A DNA stretch of 56,856 nt from Rhodospirillales bacterium (GTDB lineage: Bacteria > Pseudomonadota > Alphaproteobacteria > Rhodospirillales > WMHbin7). Below, piece by piece: positions 32,362-40,533 of the stretch (position 1 is its first letter; each line of letters starts with the position of its first letter). The notes beneath the pieces were generated by a model. That model ran no database searches, had not been told where the DNA came from, and saw only the letters and a list, made by a program, of their open reading frames with translations. Location of the stretch: the NCBI GenBank assembly GCA_016215555.1, contig JACRJC010000041.1:1-56856 (forward strand), read 5' to 3'. The translations under genes were made by a program, and so were the position numbers.

Positions 32362-33132
32362 ATGGGCGCGGCGACAGCGGAAATGATGAAGCGGGCCTTG
32401 CGCCGCCACCGGGCCGGCAAGGTGGCCGAGGCGGCCCAGATCTATGACGAGATCCTGGTCATCGAGCCGCACAATGCCGAGGCGCTGCATCTGCTGGGCA
32501 TGACCAAACTGCAGGAAGGCGACGCCGCCGGCGCGGTCGAACTGGCTTCGAAGGCGCTGGAACTGACCTCCAACAACGCCGATTTCCATAATACGCTGGG
32601 CGAGGCCCACCGGGCATTGGGCAACACCGATTCGGCCAAGGCGCATTTCAAGACCGCAGCCGAGGCGGAACGGCCCTCGGGCGAGGGGGCCAGCAATCTG
32701 GCCGCCTTGCTGATGGAAGAGGGCGAGAAGGCGGAGGCGGCCCGCTGGTTCAAGCGGGCGGTCAACCTTGACCCTTTCCGCGCCGCCTATCAGCTTCAAT
32801 TGGGCAAATCCTTGCTGGCGCTGGGCGACGAGGCGGCGGCCGAGGGGCGCTTCAAGAAAACCTTGGCCCTCGATCCCATCAATGCCGAGGCGCATGCCCG
32901 GCTGGGTTTCTTTCTGTTGAAGCGCGGCGAGGCCGGCAAGGCCATCGCCGAATTCGATCAGGCGGTGGCCGCCGATCCCAAGCCAGCGGAATATCACAAG
33001 GGCCTGGGCCTGTCCTGGCTGTCCTTCGGCGATCCCGAAGAGGCCGCGGCCCATCTGGAAAAGGCGGTCGAACTCAATCCCGCCGACGATGAATCGCGCA
33101 ACGAACTGGCCCGGCTGCGCGACGGGGACTGA
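32362..33132 (+). CDS. Tetratricopeptide-repeat protein
   Basis: A 256-aa cytosolic-looking protein built almost wholly of TPR units (about six), for example AAQIYDEILVIEPHNAEALHLLG, read here as overlapping 34-residue helical pairs ending in P-x-N/K. No signal peptide, TM segment or catalytic domain is visible, so it should act as a protein-protein scaffold. The long frame extends upstream through the repeats, but the ATG at 32362 is preceded by a clear purine-rich ribosome-binding site. The partner is unknown. Confidence 0.8.
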   Translation: MGAATAEMMKRALRRHRAGKVAEAAQIYDEILVIEPHNAEALHLLGMTKLQEGDAAGAVELASKALELTSNNADFHNTLGEAHRALGNTDSAKAHFKTAAEAERPSGEGASNLAALLMEEGEKAEAARWFKRAVNLDPFRAAYQLQLGKSLLALGDEAAAEGRFKKTLALDPINAEAHARLGFFLLKRGEAGKAIAEFDQAVAADPKPAEYHKGLGLSWLSFGDPEEAAAHLEKAVELNPADDESRNELARLRDGD

Positions 33133-33553
33133 TACAAGTTTGCAGAAAGCGCCCGTTATCCTCGTGCTGCGAGACGGATGCTTCGCATCCTCCTCAGCAT
33201 GAGGATAACTCTTTGAAATAAGTCCACGACCTCATCTTGAGGAGGCGGCAAAGCCACCGTCTCGAAGGATGGCCGGTACGGGTCATTCCTTTGCAACATC
33301 GTATGATTAGGGTCAAGACTCATTTGATGACGTTCTTGATCCGGCAAGCCTGATCAGAATCCGTCTGAATTTTGAACCACCAAGGCACCAAGACACCAAG
33401 ACACCAAGACACCAAGGATGGGAATCGACCTTGGTGCTTTCTTGGTGACTTCGTGTCTTGGTGGTGAAGCCGGCCAAGCCAATTCTGCGCGATTTGCCAG
33501 CGGATTATGGATGGCTGAGACACGATCCAATTGGGTCTTGGCTCTAGTCTAAT
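33133..33553. repeat. Intergenic repeats: REP-like pair and CACCAAGA palindrome
   Basis: About 420 bases without a gene. Bases about 33159-33210 and 33228-33275 are two oppositely oriented REP-like hairpins (GCGAGACGG...CCTCCTCAG and CTTGAGGAGG...GTCTCGAAGG) of the family seen near 33-90 and 3603-3690. Bases 33375-33465 form a separate element. Tandem ACACCAAG units (about four) on the left pair with three CTTGGTG copies on the right, giving one large cruciform-capable structure. Confidence 0.65.
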
Positions 33554-33967
33554 TCATCCCAAATGCTGCCTTAGCGCCATGTCCTCGGACAAGATATGCT
33601 CGAACAACATCTGGCGCAGGGCGGACAGCCTTGCCGTTTCGGCGCTGACGTCGATTTCTCCGCGATTCTCGACGGCCAGGCGCGCCTTGACGATTTCCTC
33701 CAACAGCTTGCGGTGGGTTTCGGCATGCTCGCGCACCGAAGGATAGCCGGTCAGCTTCAGCACTTCTTCCTCGTGCTGGAAGTGGACGTCGGTTTCCGAT
33801 TCCAGCAAGAACAGCAACTCTAGAATCTCTTGCCGCGAGGCGCGGGCGGCCAGAATCAGCGACAGGAGGTTGAGCAACTCGATGAAAAAGCGGTGTTCGC
33901 CATCCAGCCCCAGATGGCCGACGCTGAACTCGTCCTTCCAAATCAATTGGCTGTCGTCGGCGCTCAT
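33554..33967 (-). CDS. Bacteriohemerythrin-like protein
   Basis: A 137-aa single-domain hemerythrin. The di-iron ligands can be followed: LDGEH (helix A), HFQHEEE (helix B), HAETHRKLLE (helix C) and FEHILSEDM (helix D). It should bind O2 at a diferric/diferrous centre in the cytosol, as a store, sensor or scavenger. The ATG at 33967 overlaps the stop of the upstream VWA gene (ATGA). The pair is therefore probably translationally coupled, which is an unusual partner for a hemerythrin. A longer in-frame start would run through the VWA gene and is rejected. Confidence 0.85.
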   Translation of the reverse strand: MSADDSQLIWKDEFSVGHLGLDGEHRFFIELLNLLSLILAARASRQEILELLFLLESETDVHFQHEEEVLKLTGYPSVREHAETHRKLLEEIVKARLAVENRGEIDVSAETARLSALRQMLFEHILSEDMALRQHLG

Positions 33968-35151
33968 CGGTTCAGGGTCTGCATGGCCTGGTCCAGTCCT
34001 TCCAGGGTCAGCGGAAACATGCGTCCCTCGGTCAAGCGCTCCATCATGCCGATTGACGATGTGTAAGGCCAGCTCGTTTTCGAGACCGGATTGATCCAGG
34101 CCATGCTGGGATAAGTGTCCATCAGCCGATGCATCCAGACCGAGCCGGCTTCCTCGTTCCAATGTTCGACGGCGCCACCGGCATAGGCGATTTCATAGGG
34201 GCTCATGCTGGCGTCGCCGACCATCACCAGCTTCCAGTCGGGGCCGAAGGTGCGCAGGATCTGATCGGTGGGGATGACGTCGCTTTGGCGGCGGCGGTTG
34301 TCCTTCCACATGGCCTCGTAGGGACAATTGTGGAAGTAGAAGTGTTCAAAATGCTTGAATTCCGTGCGCGCCGCCGAGAACAATTCCTCGACCAGGCGCA
34401 CATGGTCGTCCATCGATCCGCCGACGTCCAAAAGCAGCAGCACCTTGACCTTGTTGTGACGCTCGGGTCGCATTTTAAGGTCCAAGAGGCCGCCCTGATG
34501 GGCGGTGGCGCGGATGGTGTCCGGCAGATCCAATTCCGTGGCCGCACCCTCGCGGGCGAAGCGGCGCAGGCGGCGCAGGGCGACTTTGATGGTGCGGGTT
34601 CCGATCTCGACCGAATCGTCGTAATTCAGAAATTCGCGCTTGTCCCAGACCTTCACGGCCCGGCGATGGCGCGAGCGGTCCTGGCCGATGCGAATGCCTT
34701 CGGGATTGTAGCCGTAGGCGCCGAAGGGCGAGGTGCCGGCGGTGCCGAGCCATTTCGAGCCGCCCTGGTGGCGTTCCTTCTGTTCCTCCAGGCGCTTTTT
34801 CAAGGTTTCCATCAGCATCTCGAAACCGCCCAACGACTGGATCTGGGCCATTTCTTCCGGGCTAAGATGGCGCTCGGCCAGTTTTTTCAGCCATTCCTCG
34901 GGGATCAGGCTGGTCGAGCTTTCGACGCCGTCGATGCTGCCTTCAAGCCCCTTGAAGACCTGGCCGAAGACGCGGTCGAACTTGTCGATGTTGCGCTCGT
35001 CCTTCACCAGGGTGGCGCGGGCCAGATAATAGAATTTCTCGACATCGTAGTCGGCCAACCCCCTGGACATCACTTCCAGCAAGGTCAGATATTCCAGAAG
35101 CGAAACCGGCACCTTGGCCTGTTTGAGTTCAAGGAAAAGGGAGATGAACAC
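33964..35151 (-). CDS. CoxE-like VWA-domain protein
   Basis: A 395-aa protein of the CoxE/VWA family. The N-terminal half (FISLFLELKQAKVPVSL, SRGLADYDVEKFYYLARATLV) is typical of the MoxR-partner VWA proteins. The VWA domain begins near residue 235 with LLLLDVGGSMDDHV, a MIDAS in which the first Ser of DxSxS is replaced by Gly. Such proteins act with a MoxR AAA+ ATPase as a chaperone that inserts metal cofactors or remodels enzymes. It lies 21 bases downstream of the moxR-like gene and overlaps the hemerythrin gene. Confidence 0.87.
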   Translation of the reverse strand: MFISLFLELKQAKVPVSLLEYLTLLEVMSRGLADYDVEKFYYLARATLVKDERNIDKFDRVFGQVFKGLEGSIDGVESSTSLIPEEWLKKLAERHLSPEEMAQIQSLGGFEMLMETLKKRLEEQKERHQGGSKWLGTAGTSPFGAYGYNPEGIRIGQDRSRHRRAVKVWDKREFLNYDDSVEIGTRTIKVALRRLRRFAREGAATELDLPDTIRATAHQGGLLDLKMRPERHNKVKVLLLLDVGGSMDDHVRLVEELFSAARTEFKHFEHFYFHNCPYEAMWKDNRRRQSDVIPTDQILRTFGPDWKLVMVGDASMSPYEIAYAGGAVEHWNEEAGSVWMHRLMDTYPSMAWINPVSKTSWPYTSSIGMMERLTEGRMFPLTLEGLDQAMQTLNR

Positions 35152-35172
35152 GCCTTTGCTCCGATCTTGGCT

Positions 35173-36021
35173 TCATCGCCCATCCCGGCGCGATAGAAAG
35201 GCCAGGCGTTCGAACATATGGACGTCCTGCTCGTTCTTCAGAAGGGCGCCATGCAGAGGCGGCAGGATGTTCTTGGCGTCGCGTTCCTTCAACTGTTCGG
35301 GCGACATGTCCTCGGACAGCAACAGCTTGATCCAGTCCAGCAATTCGCTGGTCGAGGGCTTTTTCTTCAGGCCCGGCACCTCGCGCACTTCAAAGAACAT
35401 CGACAGCGCTTCGCCAAGCAGCTTTTTCTTGATGCCGGGATAATGCACCTCGACGATGGCGGCCATGGTGTCGGCGTCGGGGAAGCGGATGTAATGGAAG
35501 AAGCAGCGGCGCAGGAAAGCGTCGGGCAGTTCCTTCTCGTTGTTCGAGGTGATGATGACGGCCGGGCGCTGCTTGGCCGCAACGCTCTGGCCGGTTTCGT
35601 AGACATGGAACTCCATACGGTCGAGTTCCAGCAGCAAGTCGTTGGGAAATTCGATGTCGGCCTTGTCGATTTCATCGATCAGCAGCACCGGCGGCTTGGG
35701 GGCTTCGAAGGCCTCCCACAACTTGCCGCGCTTGATGTAGTTGGAAATGTCGTGGACCTTGGCGTCGCCCAATTGCGAATCGCGCAGGCGCGACACGGCG
35801 TCGTATTCGTACAGGCCCTGCTGGGCCTTGGTCGTCGATTTGATGTGCCATTCGATCAGGTCGCGGCTCAGCGCCTTCGCCACCTCCTTGGCCAGCACGG
35901 TCTTGCCTGTGCCCGGTTCGCCCTTGATCAGCAAGGGACGTTCGAGGGTGATGGCGGCGTTCACCGCCACCTTCAGATCTTCAGTGGCGACGTATGATTC
36001 TGTGCCTTGGAAACGGCTCAT
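35173..36021 (-). CDS. MoxR-family AAA+ ATPase
   Basis: A 282-aa single-AAA+ ATPase. Walker A is GEPGTGKTVLAKEV (residues about 34-47), Walker B is PPVLLIDEIDKAD, sensor 1 is VIITSNNEKELPDAFLRRC (Asn and arginine finger region). It forms the motor of a MoxR-VWA pair with the downstream CoxE-like gene. No carbon-monoxide dehydrogenase genes are adjacent, so the client is not evident. The co-encoded hemerythrin is a candidate. Confidence 0.9.
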   Translation of the reverse strand: MSRFQGTESYVATEDLKVAVNAAITLERPLLIKGEPGTGKTVLAKEVAKALSRDLIEWHIKSTTKAQQGLYEYDAVSRLRDSQLGDAKVHDISNYIKRGKLWEAFEAPKPPVLLIDEIDKADIEFPNDLLLELDRMEFHVYETGQSVAAKQRPAVIITSNNEKELPDAFLRRCFFHYIRFPDADTMAAIVEVHYPGIKKKLLGEALSMFFEVREVPGLKKKPSTSELLDWIKLLLSEDMSPEQLKERDAKNILPPLHGALLKNEQDVHMFERLAFLSRRDGR

Positions 36022-36434
36022 GGGATGAACGACCTCCCTGGAGGGTGAAGCGAATCGGCTAGATGATCCAATGCGAACATATTAAATACGTCATTGCAAC
36101 GGTCTGGCCCGAGAAGCACGCAGAGTAAAAGCAACGAAAACGGCCAAAATGGCGCGTTTCCCAAGAAAATCAAAGAACTAAGAAAAGCGGCCGGTCATTT
36201 TGACCGCCTTTGCCCAACCCGATACCCGAATGGGCGATACGTTCCGAAAATATCCAAGCCGGCGGTTGGGCGCAAGTGAGGGCTTGCCATTTGGCTTGGT
36301 TTCCTGACGCTCGAATTGCCGTTTTTGTCTTTTTTCCAAGCGGTTTGGATTCGCCCACAGGTGAAACCGCTCCCAGCCGAGAAAGTCTATCGACAATGAA
36401 GGCTTGCTTTGCTATACCCCGGGCCTCCCTTTCG
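36022..36434. promoter_or_regulatory. Intergenic region moxR / tRNA-Lys with tRNA promoter
   Basis: About 410 bases with no credible gene. The proximal part must hold the moxR promoter. Near the end, TCGACA (36390-36395), a 17-base spacer and TATACC (36413-36418) form a sigma70-like promoter starting transcription about 10 bases before the tRNA. The CCCCGGGCC that follows is the GC-rich discriminator expected of a growth-rate or stringently controlled stable RNA gene. Confidence 0.6.
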
Positions 36435-36515
<81 letters not shown>

Positions 36516-36518
36516 AAC

Positions 36519-36553
36519 AAGGCCTTAGCGGATATTTCGCTAAGGCCTTTTTC
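36519..36553 (+). terminator. Intrinsic terminator after tRNA-Lys
   Basis: A perfect 12-bp stem, AAGGCCTTAGCG (36519-36530) with CGCTAAGGCCTT (36538-36549), and a GATATTT loop are followed by TTTTC. It lies inside the element, so the element brings its own tRNA terminator, replacing the chromosomal one now stranded at 42826-42857. Confidence 0.85.
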
Positions 36554-36566
36554 TTTGATTGGGCTT

Positions 36567-36605
36567 CCGGGGCACAAACCGGGGCACAAAACGAAGCCGG
36601 GGCAC
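36567..36605. repeat. Left-end CCGGGGCACAAA repeats (putative integrase arm sites)
   Basis: Two adjacent exact copies of CCGGGGCACAAA (36567-36578 and 36579-36590) and a shortened CCGGGGCAC (36597-36605). The same motif is at 42624-42646 just inside the other end. The location suggests arm-type binding sites for the integrase. Confidence 0.6.
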
Positions 36606-36848
36606 TTGGCGGAAAATTGCTGAACCTCTCGACTCGCGCTTGGCGTGGGCATAGGCTTTCCCTTGCCTACCGGTGCGGCTTTTTTCCACTGGGGCATCGC
36701 GGTGCCTCCCACAAGGGAGTTATCCGATGGTCCAGTTTGACAAGAGGCTTGTATCAAAGAAGGAGCTAAGGACAGTCTGTGGCATCCCATACCAGCCTGC
36801 AAGCTCCATCCCTTTACTCGCGCTTGCCAGGAACGAGGAATAGCGCAT

Positions 36849-37076
36849 CTGTTAAGCCAGTACGGCACACCCCGGCATAACGCCTTCGTTGAACGCAGCC
36901 ACAGAACTGACGGCGAGGAGTTTTATCGCCTTCTCGATTCAAGCCGCCTGGACGACAAGGAGTTGCTGACGAAATTGCAGATTTGGCAGTACGTCTATAA
37001 CTGCCTGCGCTTGCACTCAAGCTGCGATTACGAAACGCCGTTGAAGCGTTATCTGTCGTTTCGGGAGAAGACATAA
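36849..37076 (+). pseudogene. DDE transposase C-terminal remnant (IS481/IS3-like)
   Basis: The frame ending at TAA 37074-37076 encodes a short but clear integrase-core end: YGTPRHNAFVERSHRTDGEEF followed by LDDKELL, WQYVYN and TPLKRYLSF. The Glu of VER is the third catalytic residue of the DDE triad. The first two are missing, so this is an inactive fragment of an insertion sequence inside the element. The upstream boundary is uncertain. The 36606-36848 stretch shows no recognisable gene. Confidence 0.75.
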
Positions 37077-37284
37077 AAAAACCGCCTAGCTGGCGGCAGG
37101 GGACGTATGGCGAAAAATCATGTCAACGAAACTGGGGCTTAGTACACTGTGGCACCGGCGGCCAAGGGCAGGGCACCCAAAAAAGACAAAAGCGCCAATT
37201 GTTTTTGGCTTTGTTTGCGCGCCTCATAGTGCTGTTTGGTCATGTAGACATAAGTTTACTGAACCCCGCAGGCGGAAAGCAAAT
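37077..37284. other. Non-coding stretch after transposase remnant
   Basis: About 200 bases, AT-richer than the chromosome. A CCGCCTAGCTGGCGG palindrome lies at about 37082-37096 and may be an IS end or a terminator. Nothing else is recognised. Confidence 0.35.
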
Positions 37285-38370
37285 TTACTTTGTAGCGTGT
37301 TGGTTTCTGCGGCGGTCTTTAAATTTTGCAACAACGGATTCCACGAGTATTTCCCACGCATCGTTAATCTCTTTGCGAGCAGTTTTAAGTTCCTCCTCGC
37401 GTCCCTTATCCCTTAAAGAGCCAAATCCAGCTCCGTGTGCCAGCCAAGTAGGAGAGAGAAAGTGAGCTTCCAGTCCGCGGGCAGTTGTGGCTTCATAGCA
37501 CATGCGCCCCAAATCTGTATGCGTATTGTTATCTCTGCCTCCAGTCATAATGAGAGAGACAAAATTTGGATCTAAGCTTGGAATGGCATCCATTTGGTCA
37601 ACGTTAGTATTAAAATCCCCCTGTAATTTAAAGCGTACATTTGATTGTTCTTGGGACGTATTTATCCAAATCTTGTCATCGCATGTCGTACTAAGAAAAA
37701 ACCCGCCATCGGCATTGCCGTGCGTGGCGGCATTGGCGAGCAGATTATTGCCCCCGGAAGAGCCGAAGATAATAATGACATCAAAGCGGCCATGAGTGCG
37801 GATATTTTGGATTAAGCCGCGGTAGGAATCTGCGACATCTGGAGTGCGGTTGGCGATGGGTTGCCCACCATTATAGTTGTCGCTTTGTTTGCCGCTGGAG
37901 CAGAGTTTGCTGTCGGGATCGCAATAGCCGGGGCGAAGGGCTTCAATAAAAGTAAGGTGAAGATTCGGGGCGAAGCGGTCCATAGTGCCAGGAGACCAGT
38001 CGCCGTGAGCAGCGACAACACCAACGCGGACACCATCGCGCCGCTCTTTTTTGGAAACGCGAACGCGTGCGGCATGGCATTCACCGTTGGGGGTTTTTTC
38101 CGTGCGGCCGTCTAGCCAGGTGAAGCCGTTTTCAGTGAGTGGTTTTTTGGTATCTGGGTCTAGGCATGGGTCGCGTTTGTAAAGTTCTTCCGCACTACCA
38201 CCAGCTGTACGGCTGGTTGGGCCGAAGTCTTCGGAAAGCGCGGGGCGTTTCCACTGCCCACCTTCACTGGGAAAATCTCCCGCTTGTGCATCCTTAATAA
38301 CTCCACCAAGGGTAGCGGCGACGGCGACGGCTTGCAGGGTGCGAGCGGAGCGGAGCGCAGAAACAGACAT
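37285..38370 (-). CDS. Secreted alpha/beta-hydrolase-like protein
   Basis: About 361 aa from the ATG at 38370, which begins a signal peptide ending in AQA before GDFPSEGG. The mature part has a strand then AAHGDW, EALRPGYCD, a nucleophile-elbow-like IIFGSSGGNNLL (Ser candidate), a TGGRDNNTHTD acid region and WLAHGAGF (His candidate), consistent with a serine hydrolase. Several Cys could form disulfides in the periplasm. A longer in-frame start at 38517 adds 49 unrelated residues. Lower GC than the chromosome suggests foreign origin. The function is not known, and it is probably the cargo of the element. Confidence 0.6.
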   Translation of the reverse strand: MSVSALRSARTLQAVAVAATLGGVIKDAQAGDFPSEGGQWKRPALSEDFGPTSRTAGGSAEELYKRDPCLDPDTKKPLTENGFTWLDGRTEKTPNGECHAARVRVSKKERRDGVRVGVVAAHGDWSPGTMDRFAPNLHLTFIEALRPGYCDPDSKLCSSGKQSDNYNGGQPIANRTPDVADSYRGLIQNIRTHGRFDVIIIFGSSGGNNLLANAATHGNADGGFFLSTTCDDKIWINTSQEQSNVRFKLQGDFNTNVDQMDAIPSLDPNFVSLIMTGGRDNNTHTDLGRMCYEATTARGLEAHFLSPTWLAHGAGFGSLRDKGREEELKTARKEINDAWEILVESVVAKFKDRRRNQHATK

Positions 38371-38552
38371 CAAACATTCACGTCCGAATTTTGAATAATT
38401 TAGTGATCGTAAAGCATCGTTGCTATTGTGTAATAACGCAACGTCTGCCAAAGAATCGTTTCTACTCTGAAATTCGTTGTTCCTAAGTAATAATATAGCC
38501 ATCATTTGCCTCCGCATGAAATGCTACCGTTGCCAAGGTCTGACGACAAAGA

Positions 38553-39920
38553 CTACTCCTCGCCCCGGTTTCCCGCAATGGGCGCGAAATCAACCCCAAG
38601 CCTTGGGGCGGCAAAGATGCGAAAGAAATTTTCAACGCCGGGGGCTTTCCAGCCCCTCTCCGCGAAGCCTGCCGCCAAGATCGCACCATGCTTGCCTGCC
38701 TTCACTTCCTTGGCGAAAGCGTTGCGTAACGCCTTCAGCTTGGCTTTGGGCAGGGCTTGAAGCTTGGCGTTGATGTTTCGCCTGCGGGCGATTCGTGCTT
38801 CCTCCCTGGCTACGTCTTCAATTTCCTGCTCGGCTTTGGCTTGGGCCTTGGCCTCGCTTCTGGCTTCCGCCTCTTGGCGCTTGGCGCGGTCTTCGGCGAC
38901 GAAGTCGCCAGTAATCGCCGCCACGGTCAGGCCCGGCAAGTTCACGTTCTTGCCTTTCGCCGCCAAGTGCCGTCTGCGGGCCAGTTCAATATTTTCCAGA
39001 ACGTGCGCCGGTTCGTATCGGCCCAGCAATCCGCGCATCACGCTTTGTCTAACGCCATTCTGTTCGCCCTCGCCCAATGCTTCGTTATAAAGGCGCTCGC
39101 GTTCCTTGTCGGCTTCGCTGGGGGGCAGCAAAGGCGGTTGGTTGTCGTTGGCCGGTCGCGCTGCCGGTTTCGTTTGCGGGATAACTGAGCGGGGAGGCTT
39201 TGAGGCCACGTTGTCGCGGATATCAAAACGGATGCTGACAACCTTGCGCCCACGGCGGGCCTCGCTGTATTCAAAAGCAAGGTCAGTTTTCTCGGCCAAT
39301 TCGTTTTGCGCAATCAGAATGACGCGATTACGAAAATCCTTGTAGTTATGGTATTTCGTTTCCGCCTTCAGAATTTTGCGCAATTCCGGCACTTTGAAGG
39401 AAACCGTTTTCAAGCGCCTGCGGCTTTTCAAAATCTCGTAAAGCCGGATGGAATAGAAGCTGCGCAAGCCCGCCACATTTTGCAGCATGTAGCTTGAAAA
39501 GTGCGCCTTCAGTTCCAGAAGATAGGGCTTCATTTCCGGCGAGAAGGACAGGTCAAGGCAGGCCATTTCCGCCCCCCGGTAGCCTTTCGGTACATAGCGG
39601 GCAGATGAAACCCAGCCCACTTTCAACCATCCTTCGCCCTCTTCCGGTATGTGCAGCACCCGCGACAACAACGCCTCGGCCACGCGTTTGATGTCGTCGT
39701 AAAGCTTGTTGGTGCGAAGGCCAAGATAATCGCGGATGTCGGTAATCGGGATGCGATAGGTTTTGAAATCCTTGTCATCGCGGCGCACCAATGACAGCAA
39801 CAATAGCACGATGCGCTTTTCTTCCAGCGTCATGGTGTAGCTGGCTTCGGCAAGTTTGTTGGCTTGCGTCACCACCAGCTTGTTGCGGTCAATCTTGGAA
39901 AGAACGATGGAAGGGCACAT
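38553..39920 (-). CDS. Rep_3-type plasmid replication initiator
   Basis: A 455-aa protein. The N-terminal half is a RepB/RepA-like initiator with two winged-helix-type units: NKLVVTQANKLAEASYTMTLEEKRIVLLLLSLV, given here only as a landmark around residues 13-45, then SSYMLQNVAGLRSFYSIRLYEIL and a second helix-turn-helix near residue 190. The C-terminal half (residues about 325-410) is an Ala/Glu/Arg-rich probable coiled coil. It should bind iterons and open an origin. Its presence inside a tRNA-integrated element suggests the circular form can replicate. A repeat-rich GC tract lies directly upstream at 39955-40090. Confidence 0.85.
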   Translation of the reverse strand: MCPSIVLSKIDRNKLVVTQANKLAEASYTMTLEEKRIVLLLLSLVRRDDKDFKTYRIPITDIRDYLGLRTNKLYDDIKRVAEALLSRVLHIPEEGEGWLKVGWVSSARYVPKGYRGAEMACLDLSFSPEMKPYLLELKAHFSSYMLQNVAGLRSFYSIRLYEILKSRRRLKTVSFKVPELRKILKAETKYHNYKDFRNRVILIAQNELAEKTDLAFEYSEARRGRKVVSIRFDIRDNVASKPPRSVIPQTKPAARPANDNQPPLLPPSEADKERERLYNEALGEGEQNGVRQSVMRGLLGRYEPAHVLENIELARRRHLAAKGKNVNLPGLTVAAITGDFVAEDRAKRQEAEARSEAKAQAKAEQEIEDVAREEARIARRRNINAKLQALPKAKLKALRNAFAKEVKAGKHGAILAAGFAERGWKAPGVENFFRIFAAPRLGVDFAPIAGNRGEE

Positions 39921-39954
39921 GGGCGGGGAAGGTTAATGCCACAAGTTTAGCAGA

Positions 39955-40095
39955 ATGGGGACGGGTTGGCGCAACGTCCCCAACCACTCCCCTTTTCGCC
40001 CCAATGCGCCCCCGATAAGTCCCGATAGAACCCCCGATCCGTCCCCGCAAGGGCACCCATCCGCCCCAATAGCGCCCCCGAAACGTCCCCATCCG
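39955..40095. other. Putative origin / iteron-like region upstream of rep
   Basis: CGTCCCC occurs at 39975, 40040 and 40084. An inverted GGGGACG at 39957-39963 pairs with the first. A longer unit, CGCCCCAAT then (A)GCGCCCCCGA, occurs at 39997 and 40062. CCCCCGAT recurs between them. An AT-rich stretch follows at 40105-40160. Repeats plus an AT-rich tract beside a Rep_3 gene are what an iteron-controlled origin would show. The repeats are imperfect. Confidence 0.5.
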
Positions 40096-40239
40096 GCGCG
40101 GAAACACTATAAAAACCGGCGATTTTTCCAGCCCAAACAAGACAAACATATAAACAGCAGCAAAGGAGATATGCTGCTACCGGCTAAAAAAATGAAAGAT
40201 AACGGGCGGTTGGCAGGGGGTGTTTTTGTGCTGGCGAAA

Positions 40240-40248
40240 TGGTATAAT
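40240..40248 (+). promoter_or_regulatory. Extended -10 promoter of the toxin-antitoxin pair
   Basis: TGGTATAAT is a consensus extended -10 (TGnTATAAT) with no good -35. It ends 6 bases before the ATG at 40255, so a transcript starting at the normal distance would begin at or next to that ATG. Confidence 0.45.
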
Positions 40249-40254
40249 CCAGGC

Positions 40255-40533
40255 ATGAGCACAAGCTTGAAGGTAAAGACTCCGATGATTGAACAGCGTG
40301 GCACCCCCCGCGAATTGGCGGAACGCATGGCCGGATTGCCCGAAGGGCAATACCGGGTCGTTGTGCAGCGTCTTCGCAGCCGTGAGGACGTTCTAGCGAG
40401 TTTTGATCGCACAACGGAAGCTTTACGGCGCAATCCGCCACGCGAAACGGCCAACATGACGGATGAAGAAGTGATGGACTGGTCCGTCAAGATGGTTCAA
40501 GAAGCTCGCCGCTCGTCCACTTCTGCAAAATGA
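40255..40533 (+). CDS. Antitoxin-like protein of a PIN toxin pair
   Basis: A 92-aa small hydrophilic protein, RGTPRELAERMAGLPEGQYRVVVQ then a helical Glu/Arg-rich C-terminal half. It overlaps the downstream PIN-domain gene by 4 bases (ATGA), the usual antitoxin-first order. Two starts are possible. ATG 40255 follows an extended -10 directly and would be leaderless. ATG 40171, in frame, follows AAAGGAG but with only 2 bases of spacing, giving about 120 aa. The DNA-binding fold is not recognisable with certainty. Confidence 0.7.
   Translation: MSTSLKVKTPMIEQRGTPRELAERMAGLPEGQYRVVVQRLRSREDVLASFDRTTEALRRNPPRETANMTDEEVMDWSVKMVQEARRSSTSAK

Noticed and set aside
33375..33465. A CRISPR array
   Set aside because: The repeats are only 8-10 bases long, directly adjacent without spacers, and face inverted copies. 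No cas genes are present.
36094..36279. A small gene between moxR and tRNA-Lys
   Set aside because: No ribosome-binding site, no known motif, and an opposite-strand frame of similar length. It is best seen as intergenic.
37285..38517. Start of the secreted hydrolase at 38517
   Set aside because: The 49 extra residues would bury the signal peptide that begins at the ATG at 38370.
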